From positions 620,001 through 684,000 of the forward strand of contig WFMF01000059.1 of the NCBI GenBank assembly GCA_011033025.1: a stretch of 64,000 nucleotides of DNA, written 5' to 3'. Position numbers and translations under genes: made by a program. A model generated the notes under the pieces. It was given only the letters and a program-made list of their open reading frames with translations, was not told where the DNA came from and ran no database searches. Origin of the DNA: Beroe forskalii (Eukaryota; Ctenophora; Nuda; Beroida; Beroidae). Positions 36,701 through 46,400 of this stretch are shown piece by piece. How positions within the stretch are numbered: position 1 is the first letter of the stretch; each line of letters starts with the position of its first letter.

Positions 36701-39275
36701 TATGGGCTTTGGGGCCAAGGGATGGGTTATGGAACCAAGGAATAGGTTATGGGACCAAGGGATGGATTATGGGGCGAAGGGATGGGTTATGGGACCAAGG
36801 AATAGGTTATGGAGCCAAGGGATGGGTAATGGGGTCAAGGGATGGGTTATGTGGGTCAAGGGATAGGTTATTGGGCCAAGAGATGGGTTATGGAACCAAG
36901 GGATAGTTTATGGGGCCAAGGGATGAGTTATGGGACCAATGGATGGGTCATGGGACCAAGGGATGGGTTATGGGACCAAGGGATGGATTATGGGGCCAAG
37001 GGATGGGTTATGTTGGTCAAGGGATGGGTTATTGGGCCAAGGGATGGGTTATGAGACCAAGGGATAGTTTATGGGGCCAAGGGATGGGTTATGGGACCAA
37101 GGGATGGATTATGGGACCAAGGGATAGGTTATGGAGACAAGGGATGGGTAATGGGGTCAATGGATGAGTTATGTGGGTCAATGGATGGGTGATTGGGCCA
37201 AGGGATGGGTTATTGGGCCAAGGGATGGATTATGAGACCAAGGGATAGTTTATGGGGCCAAGGGATGGGTTATGGGACCATGGGATGGATTATGGGACCA
37301 AGGGATAGGTTATGGAGCCAAGGGATGAGTAATGGGGTCAATGGATGGGTTATTGGGCCAAGGGATGGGTTATGGGGCTGAGGGATGGGTTATGGACCAA
37401 GGAATAGGTTATGGGAGCAAGGGATGGATTATGGGGCGAAGGGATGGGTTATGGGACCAAGGAATAGGTTATGTTGCCAAGGGATGGGTTATGGGACCAA
37501 TGAATGGGTTATGGGACCAAGGGATGGGTCATGGGACCAAGGGATGAATTATGGGGCCAAGTGATGGGTTATGGGACCAAGGGATGGGTTATTGGGCCAA
37601 GGGATGGGTTATGGGACCAAGGGATGGGTTATGGGAACAAGGGATGGATTATGGGGCCGAGGGATAGTTTATGTAGCCAAGGGGTGGGTTATGGGACCAA
37701 TGGATCTGTTATGGGACCAAGGGATGGGTTATGGAACCAAGGGATGGGTAATGGGGCCAATTGATGGGTTTTTGGGCCAAGGGATGGGTTATGGGGCAAA
37801 GGGATGGGTTATGGACCAAGGGATGGGTTATGGGACCAAGGGATGATTTATGGGGCGAAGGGATGGGTTATGGGACCAAGGGATGGGTTATGGGACTGAG
37901 GGATGGGTTATGAGACCAAGGGATGGGTTATGGGGCCAAGGGATGGGTTATGGGGCCAAGAAATGGGTTATGGAGCCAAAGGATGGGTTATGGGGCCAAG
38001 GGATGGATTATGGGGCGAAGGGATGGGTCATGGGACCAAGGGATGGGTTATGGGACCAAGGGATGGATTATGGGGCGAAGGGATGGGTCATGGGACCAAG
38101 GGATGGGTTATGGGACTGAGAGATGGGTTATGGGACCAAGGGATAGGTTAATTTTTAATTTTTTTCAAATTTAAAATCACAAATAGTATACACAACAAAT
38201 TATACATTGTCATTTGCCCTATATAAAATCATTCATGAAACATGAGGGTGCCCCAACCAAAAGATTTGAATAATCATAGTTGAATAAAACATAAAAATAG
38301 TATGTTGCATATGTTATGAGTGGGGCACGTGCAGAGTAGTCGAGTTACTCTATGCCAAACAATTATCAAAATCTTAAATCACACAATTGGTTGATTACAT
38401 AGTTGGTAAAATTATGGAGCCAAGGGATGGGTCATGGGGTCAATTGATGGGTTATTGGGCCAAGGGATGGATTATGGAGCGAAGGGATGGGTTATGGGAC
38501 CAAGGGATGGGTTATGGGACTGAGAGATGGGTTATGGGGCAAAGGGATGGGTTATGGGACCAAGGGATGGATTATGGGGCCAAGGGATGGGTTATGGGAC
38601 CAATGGATAGGTTATGGAGCCAAGGGATGGGTTATGGGCCAAGGGATGGGTTATGGGGTCAAGGGTTGGGTAATTGGGCCAAGGGATAGGTTATGGAGCC
38701 AAGGGATGGGTAATGGGGCCAATTGATGTGTTTTTGGGCCAAGGGATGGGTTATGGGGCCAAGGGATGGGTTATGGACCAAGTGATGGGTTATGGGACCA
38801 AGGGATGGGTTATGGGACCAAGGGATGGGTTATGGGACTGAGAGATGGGTTATGGGGCAAAGGGATGGGTTATGGGACCAAGAGATGGATTATTGGGCCA
38901 AGGGATGGGTTATGGAGCCAAGGGATGGGTAATGGGGTCAATTGATGGGTTATTTGGCCAAGGGATGGGTTATTTGGCCAAGGGATGGGTTATGAGACCA
39001 AGGGATGGGTTATGGGACCAAGGGATGGATTATGGGACAAGGGTTGGGTTATGGGACTGAGAGATGGGTTATGGGGCAAAGGGATGGGTTATGGGACCAA
39101 GGGATGGATTATGGGGCCAAGGGATAGGTTATGAGGCCAAGGGATGGGTTATGGGACCAAGGGATGGGTTATTGGGCCAAGGGATGGGCTATTAAGGTCA
39201 AGGGATGGGGCCAAGTGATGAGTTATGGGGCCAAGGGATGGGTTATGGGGCCAAGGGATGGGTTATGTGGGTCAA
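33725..39275 (+). repeat. Large 20-bp minisatellite (about 5.5 kb)
   Basis: Roughly 260 units of GGTTATGGGGCCAAGGGATG with point variants (GGACCAAG, GGGTCAAG, GGCGAAG, AATAGG). Units 34260-34860 are the most uniform. From about 35440 onward longer blocks repeat (for example around 35450-35640, 35780-35960 and 36700-36910), showing higher-order duplication. It is interrupted at about 38155-38400 by AT-rich unrelated sequence. The unit has no stop in any plus frame, so every frame is open with a 20-residue period (MGYGAKGWVMGPRDGLWGQG). I treat it as a non-coding intergenic satellite. Confidence 0.92.
38153..38402. other. AT-rich insertion within the 20-bp minisatellite
   Basis: About 250 bp without satellite units, flanked by AGGTTA on the left and AAATTATGG on the right, so a TTA duplication is possible. 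No inverted ends or ORF were recognised. It may be an inserted element or a remnant of the original locus. Confidence 0.5.
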
Positions 39276-39279
39276 AACT

Positions 39280-40140
39280 GAAGACATGTATTGAAGTGTG
39301 TGGATTAAACTGCAATCATCGTCTCTACTGATGCAAGGGCTCAAAGACTCAAGGACACACTGCGCCTCAGAATATTCTGATGATTGAGTTAAAACATACT
39401 TTCCAGCGTAGTTTCTTAAAATATTCGAATCTACATTTTTTTCAGCCACAGTAAGTGACATGCAATTCGTCGGTGAATTACCTGAAGTCTGAACGCAATG
39501 AACTTACATATTTAATACAAGGAGCGTTCGTTTATTTATAAACGGATGAAGTTATGCTATACGAATGCATGGTGACGATGAAATTTAAAAAGGAGCATCG
39601 TACAACTTTCTGTGTGATGTATGAGCCATGTGTTTTTAACTTTAAGAATATACCGCAAATTGCAATATGAGCTGTGTTGAAATTTCATTGTTCTGAGTAA
39701 ACTTATTTTCTAACAAGCTGTGTATTCTAACTCTTCCGGATTTTCTAATTCTAACGCACGTTTGCTTTTCACTACGTTTAAAATTGGTTACATTGATATG
39801 AATCCGGAGGCTACTTACCCGGATCTTGGCGTCTCGACCTTTTGAAGCGCGGCGTATTACGCCGCGCTTGAGTGCTGCGTGTAATAGTGTATTGAATGTG
39901 CTTTACTATGTATAGCTTAGAAAGTGCATTGCATTTGTACAACTACATTGTACACAAAGTATAAATATTTGCGCGCTGTATCGTGCCGCAAAAAAGTACC
40001 CAAGCGCGGCGTAATACGCCGCGCCTTGGAGTTAAAAGTTTCACCGGTCCTTTGACTACCATTTCGACAAGTTGCTTTAGAATTTTGAGCAAGAATGAAT
40101 ATTATTTTGCTGAATCGCCCAACCTCTAGACCCTTGTACT
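39280..40140. other. Upstream region of the amidohydrolase gene
   Basis: No exon recognised. Contains two inverted copies of a GC-rich palindrome (39845-39869 and 40002-40025). The promoter of the amidohydrolase gene should lie here, but no TATA or initiator could be assigned. Confidence 0.5.
39845..40025. mobile_element. Foldback-type element with palindromic ends
   Basis: Left end AAGCGCGGCGTATTACGCCG CGCTT (39845-39869) and right end AAGCGCGGCGTAATACGCCG CGCC (40002-40025). Each end is itself a near-perfect palindrome and the two are inverted copies of each other. They enclose about 130 bp of AT-rich sequence, 120 bp upstream of the amidohydrolase start codon. Confidence 0.55.
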
Positions 40141-43100
40141 ATGGCTCTGACTGTAGCGTTTATCAACGCGCGGCTCTGGAACCCTCCGCCCACGTGCAGA
40201 TCCGCGCCAAAACACGTGCAGGACGTTTCCAAGGCAACAGCTTTAGGAGTGACAGGGGACAAGATCAGTGTTATAGGAAGCAATGAGGAAGTGATGGCAC
40301 AAACAGACGAGAGTACACGAGTTATTGACGCTAAGCAGGGGCTCCTACTGCCGGGTTTGTCATGAACTTGTCATGTCAATTTTAAAGTTACTCTGCAACT
40401 GTTGATTCAACTGCTGATAGAAATTCTCTTAAAGTCTCATTCCAGGCGTAAGATTAGGGCTTTAAAAGGATGTCACCTAACTGAGAATAGGCTCTGAAAG
40501 AGAACTGACCCTCTAACTCAGGTTTCACTGACTGCCACGTGCATTTTCTGGACGGGGGTTACCGGCTTCTCTCCGTTTCCCTGAGGCACTGTAAAACCAA
40601 GGAGGAGTTTGTGGGGGTGCTGGAGGAACACATTGCAACTCAGCCTCCTGGAGCATGGATTACTGGGGGAAACTGGGACCACCAGCAATGGGGTGGGGTG
40701 CCAGCACGAGTTAGTGACGCCACATGGGTTTAGTGCCGGGCAAACATGGAGCAGTGCCGGGCAAAACATGGGTTAGTGCCGGGCAAAACATGGGTTAGTG
40801 CAGGGCAAACATGGGTTAGTGCCGGGCAAAACATGGGTTAGTGCCGGGCAAAACATGGGTTAGTGCAAAAACATGGGTTAGTGCCAGGCAAAACATGGCA
40901 AGTGCCGGGCAAAACAATTAGTGCCGCAAGACAAGTGCAGGCAAAACATGGGTTAGTGCCGGCCAAAACATGGGTTAGTGCCGGCAAAACATACCAGGTG
41001 GTGCCGGGCAAAACATGGGTTAGTGCAGGACAAAACATGGGTTAGTGCAGAACATCACCTAAAAACATGGGTTAGTGCCGGGCAAAACATGGGATCTGTC
41101 GGAAACATGAGAACAAAACATGGACCCGGGCAAAACATGGGTTAGTGCCGGGCAAAACATGGGTTAGTGCCGGGCAAAACATGGGTTAGTGCCGGGCAAA
41201 ACATGGGTTGGTGCCGGGCAAAACATGGGTTAGTGCCGGGCAAAACATGGGTTAGTGCCGGGCAAAACATGGGTTAGTGCCGAGCAAAAACATGGTTAGT
41301 ACAACATGGAGGCACATTAACAAACATGGGTTGGTGCCGGGCAAAACCAGTGCAGACAAAACATGGGTGCAGGACAAAACATGGTTAAAGGCAAACATGG
41401 GTTAGTGCCGGGAAAAAGTTAGTGCCGGGCAAAACATGGGTTAGTGCCGGGCAAACGTGGGTTAGTGCCGGGCAAAACATGGGTTAGTGCCGGGCAAAAC
41501 ATGGGTTAGTGCCGGGCAAAACATGGGTTAGTGCAGGGCAAAACATGGGTTAGTGCCGGGCAAAACATGGGTTAGTGCCGGGCAAAACATGGGTTAGTGC
41601 CGGGCAAAACATGGGTTAGTGCAGGGCAAAACATGGGTTACTGCAGGGCAAAACATGGGTGGGTTCTTGCAACCATGTCCTATTCTTAACATGAGATACA
41701 ACTCTATGACATTAAGAAAAAGTGAAGTTCCAACCCATCACCCCCTCAGATTGACGGTATCTCTAGAAATAACCCTGTTTGGTTGAACCGGCTGGACGGC
41801 CACATGTACCTGGCTAACAGTCTGGCGTTGGAGTTGGCGGGGGTGGATTGTAACACGCCTGATACTCCGGGGGGTACGATAGTGAGACTGGAGGGAGGGG
41901 AGCCGAGTGGGATCTTCAAAGACAACGCCACTAACTGGTAGGTGGACAGAGAATGAGATGTTATCCAATGGAACGTCAGTATGTCCATGTCACTGCAGCT
42001 ACTAGTTCTGCAATATCAGTATTTTACTGACTCACATCCCCCTCGCAGGATTGTGAAGGCCATCCCTCCGCGCAGCCACGCGGAGTCCTGCGCGGCTCTG
42101 GAGGCAGCCATGTCCTACGTGGCTGCGCGCGGCGTTACCAAGGTACACACCATGGTAACGGTGGACTGCCACAACGGACTGTGGCCCAGCAACATGGGAA
42201 GGGATGCGGATAAGCAGGATGTGGAGCTGGCGTTCAGAGAAGTGGAGCTTTACAGGGAGTTCATGGAATCAGGGAAACTTAGAACAAGGATCAGAGCAGC
42301 ACTACCTGCAGCTAGCTGGAAAAGGGTCCTGAGGGAAGTGTTAAGTGAGGAGGTGATCTGCGATGGTAACCATGACGATGGTAACACAGTTAATGGTAAC
42401 CATAGTAACAGTGCATCTCGCAGAAAGAAGTACCAAATGCTGGACCCCAAGGAGTACCTTCAAGTTGGAGTTCTCAAGGCTCAGATGGACGGTAGTTTGG
42501 GAACCCACACAGCAGCATTCTATGACGACTACACGGACACACCCGGATACAAAGGAGACTTTATCTGGGACCCCAGCATCCTGAGAGGTCATGTGTCGCA
42601 GGCAGCAGCCCATGGGTTGGATGTGTGTGTGCACGCCATAGGGGACCACGCCAACACAGCAACCCTGGACCTGTTCGAGAGCGTTGCTAAGCAACTCTGT
42701 GAGAGTGAGGGTTGCTCCGCAGAACCCAGGTTCAGGATAGAGCACGCGCAGCACGTGCGGGAATGCGACATTCCGAGATTTGGCGCTCTGAACGTAGTCG
42801 CATCAATGCAAATGTCGCACCTGGCAGATGACGGTTGCTGGGCAACGCAAGTGATCGGCAAGGAGCGAGTGCGGACCTCCTGGCCAATGAAATCTCTCCT
42901 GGATGGTGGGGCGGTGGTGGCTCTGGGCTCTGATTGGTTCGTGGCAGAGCCAGCTCCACTACAGGGCATGTACGACGCGGTGACGCGCCGCACGCAGGAC
43001 GGCGCGTGGGAGGGCGGTCTGGAGGCGGCGGAGCGCGTGACGGTGGAGGAGGCGCTGGTGGGGTACACGTGCGCAGCGGCGTACGCAGCGCATGAGGAGG

Positions 43101-43258
43101 AGCGGCGGGGGGCGCTGGGGGTGGGGCTGCTGGCGGACCTGGTATTGCTGGATAAGGATATTCTGAGGGGGGAAGTGGAGGAGTTGCTCAGGACTAGAGT
43201 GGTGGTTACTATGGTGGGGGGCGAAGTGGTGCATGAGGCTACCAGTAGTGCGGTGTAA
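40141..43258 (+). CDS. YtcJ-like amidohydrolase (Amidohydro_3), 4 exons
   Basis: Exons 40141-40354, 40522-40727, 41750-41937, 42049-43258 with matching phases (1, 0, 2); 605 aa. It is a metal-dependent TIM-barrel hydrolase of the amidohydrolase superfamily, near bacterial YtcJ and N-substituted formamide deformylase. Visible landmarks: N-terminal beta-sandwich ([12 protein letters not shown]), metal-binding HxH (DCHVHF), [50 protein letters not shown] (metal His), RIEHAQHV (metal His) and VALGSDWFV (catalytic Asp). All catalytic ligands appear intact, so an active cytosolic C-N hydrolase is likely; the substrate is unknown. The last exon is GC-rich with long open frame. Exon 2 end is set at ATGG|GTTTAG because this restores [12 protein letters not shown]; an earlier GTTAGT donor (40711) is possible. 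The following intron is a 22-bp minisatellite made from that donor. No signal peptide. Confidence 0.9.
40728..41665 (+). repeat. 22-bp minisatellite filling intron 2 of the amidohydrolase gene
   Basis: About 40 units of GTTAGTGCCGGGCAAAAC plus ATGG, beginning at the exon-2 donor (ACATGG|GTTTAGTGCCGGG). Every unit therefore repeats ATGG|GTTAGT, a near-consensus splice donor. The middle part (40865-41430) is more degenerate, with truncated units. Ends about 85 bp before exon 3. Confidence 0.92.
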
Positions 43259-43312
43259 AGGGGTGTTTTCTAGTAGAGCTAGGGTTTTAATGTGTATGAT
43301 GTTCTAAATACT

Positions 43313-43318
43313 TTTATT
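43313..43318 (-). terminator. Possible polyadenylation signal of the IQANK1-like gene
   Basis: AATAAA on the minus strand about 90 nt beyond the stop codon, in the 148-bp gap between the two convergent genes. Confidence 0.4.
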
Positions 43319-43406
43319 ATGAGCTATGTTGCTAGATATGAACTATATTGTGAATATTTTAATCTAAACTTGACTTATAAGTTTTTGTTTGTTTGTTTCC
43401 ACTCAC

Positions 43407-46400
43407 TCAATCCTTGGGAGGGGCTGGCTTGACTCTGATTGTGTAGAACATGTCCAGCAGTTCAGGCACAGGCTCAGCGTTAGTCATCAGCCAGAACTTG
43501 AAATCCCCCATCCTAGCCCAGAACATCTTCTCTTCGTACTCAGGGCCGTCTTCCTGAGAAACAGAGATAGAATATATTCATCTTCTGGTTTCAATGTAAC
43601 GAAATGTCATCAATACATGCCAGGCAGATCCTGAATCACGGCAAAAAACAAGATAACTGTTAAAAACAATCAAATAACCAACGTTTACAGTTAACAGTAC
43701 CTTCTTAGTGATTTGGTTGAACTTCTCCTCGGTAACGAGTGTTTTGTCGATGACCCAATCCAGCAGTCCAGGTGTGATCTCATCGAACCTGCCCTTCACA
43801 ACATGGAACATGTCACAGCCCATGAGGTCGATTACCAGAGGTTTACCGTACCTCACTGCTCCCAACAACGCCATCCTGAAATCATTTTAGTTGTAGTGCA
43901 TCCTTAGGTGAACAGTATCTGTACATGTCTTATGGCTAATGTCCATGGTTTGGTCTTGTTATTTGGATCAATAATTCCGCATTCCGAATGGTAGCCGTTT
44001 GTTAGGATAGTGTTGCTGTGGAAGTACCCACCTGATCCTCTCTGGCTCCATGTTTGCAGGGTTCACAGCGTTCAGGTAGTTGGTGTCACTGTACCGCACG
44101 AAGATGGAGGCTTGCCCAGTCTCATCCAGAATCAGCGGCCACCTGAAGCAGGGAGATATTGATCTATGTCAGTACAAGAGCAAACAACATAACCTTATTC
44201 AATAGACAGGTTGATAGATGATTGATGGACCTTAGCTTTATTATTATCGACAATTCAAACTGTTTCCTGCTAGAAATATTCTCAGTCTCCCCACCTGCCG
44301 TCCTCTTTGATCTTATTCCCCACGTCTCTGATCAGAACATCCTCCAACTCCCTCACAGTCACTTTCACCCCTACAGCCTCCTCTTCAGATTTCTGAAATG
44401 AAACACGTTCAATCTCGTTTGAAATCTCGTTCAATCTCAAATGTTAAACAAACGTAGGCTGGGTGACTGTTGGTTGAATGTCACGATGTCGTTCAATCTC
44501 AAGTGTTAAACAAACGTAGGCTGGGTCACTACTTGGATGGGTGACCGTTGGTTGAATGTCACGATCTCGTTCAATCTCAAATGTTAAAAAAACGTAGGCT
44601 GGGTCACTACTTGGATGGGTGACCGTTGGTTGAATGTCACGATCTCGTTCAATCTCAAATGTTAAACAAACGTAGGCTGGGTCACTACTTGGATGGGTGA
44701 CCGTTGGTTGAATGTCACGATCTCGTTCAATCTCAATTGTTAAACAAACGTAGGCTGGGTCACCATTTGGATGGGTGACCGTTGGTTGAATGTCACGATC
44801 TCGTTCAATCTCAAATGTTAAACAAACGTAGGCTGGGTCACTACTTGGATGGGTGACCGTTGGTTGAATGTCACAATCTCATTCAATCTCAATTGTTAAA
44901 CAAACGTAGGCTGGGTCACTTCTTGGATGGGTGACCGTTGGTTGAATGTCACGATCTCGTTCAATCTCAATTGTTAAACAAACGTAGGCTGGGTCACCAT
45001 TTGGATGGGTGACCGTTGGTTGAATGTCACGATCTCATTCAATCTCAATTGTTAAACAAACGTAGGCTGGGTCACCATTTGGATGGGTGACCGTTGGTTG
45101 AATGTCACGATCTCGTTCAATCTAAAATGTTAAACAAACGTAGGCTGGGTCACCATTTGGATGGGTGACCGTTGGTTGAATGTCACGATCTCGTTCAATC
45201 TAAAATGTTAAACAAACGTAGGCTGGGTCACCATTTGGATGGGTGACCGTTGGTTGAATGTCACGATCTCGTTCAATCTAAAATGTTAAACAAACGTAGG
45301 CTGGGTCACCATTTGGATGGGTGACCGTTGGTTGAATGTCACGATCTCGTTCAATCTAAAATGTTAAACAAACGTAGGCTGGGTCACCATTTGGATGGGT
45401 GACCGTTGGTTGAATGTCACGATCTCGTTCAATCTAAAATGTTAAACAAACGTAGGCTGGGTCACCATTTGGATGGGTGACCGTTGGTTGAATGTCACGA
45501 TCTCGTTCAATCTAAAATGTTAAACAAACGTAGGCTGGGTCACCATTTGGATGGGTGACCGTTGGTTGAATGTCACGATCTCGTTCAATCTAAAATGTTA
45601 AACAAACGTAGGCTGGGTCACCATTTGGATGGGTGACCGTTGGTTGAATGTCACGATCTCGTTCAATCTAAAATGTTAAACAAACGTAGGCTGGGTCACC
45701 ATTTGGATGGGTGACCGTTGGTTGAATGTCACGATCTCGTTCAATCTAAAATGTTAAACAAACGTAGGCTGGGTCACCATTTGGATGGGTGACCGTTGGT
45801 TGAATGTCACGATCTCGTTCAATCTAAAATGTTAAACAAACGTAGGCTGGGTCACCATTTGGATGGGTGACCGTTGGTTGAATGTCACGATCTCGTTCAA
45901 TCTAAAATGTTAAACAAACGTAGGCTGGGTCACCATTTGGATGGGTGACCGTTGGTTGAATGTCACGATCTCGTTCAATCTCAAATGTTAAACAAACGTA
46001 GGCTGGGTCACTACTTGGATGGGCTAGACTTCAATGTCGTGATCTTCAATAAGAAATAAGAATATTTGAAGTGATCAATGAAATGTGATTGATTCTCCAT
46101 AAACTGAGTGATCCAATTACCGTGGCTGAGGAACCCTCGCCTGCAGTCTCAGCGGGTTGATTGCCTGCAGCGGGTTGATTGCCTGCAGTAGGTTGAGTGC
46201 CTGCAGTGGAGGATTTGGAGGAAGGTTTCTTCTCAGATTTCTTACTGACAACCTTCTTTTTACCGGTCTTCTTTACACCAGACATACCTTTTCTAAAAAC
46301 TCAAGCTAAAAACTTCTAAAGTAGGTCAATCAAAGGTTTCAGAAAGCATTGAAAACCGGGCCCGGCTGCTCCTTCACGAAGAATATCAAAACATGAAAAC

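Noticed and set aside
33725..39275. Dozens of long Gly/Trp/Met-rich ORFs as genes
   Set aside because: They are frame-by-frame readings of one 20-bp satellite, present in all three plus frames, with no splice sites, promoter or domain.
41981..42048. ATG at 41981 as the start of the amidohydrolase
   Set aside because: The segment is intron with a normal CCCTCGCAG acceptor at 42048; upstream exons supply the HxH motif and match in phase.
44408..46030. CRISPR-like array
   Set aside because: Units abut with no unique spacers, in animal DNA; a tandem satellite.
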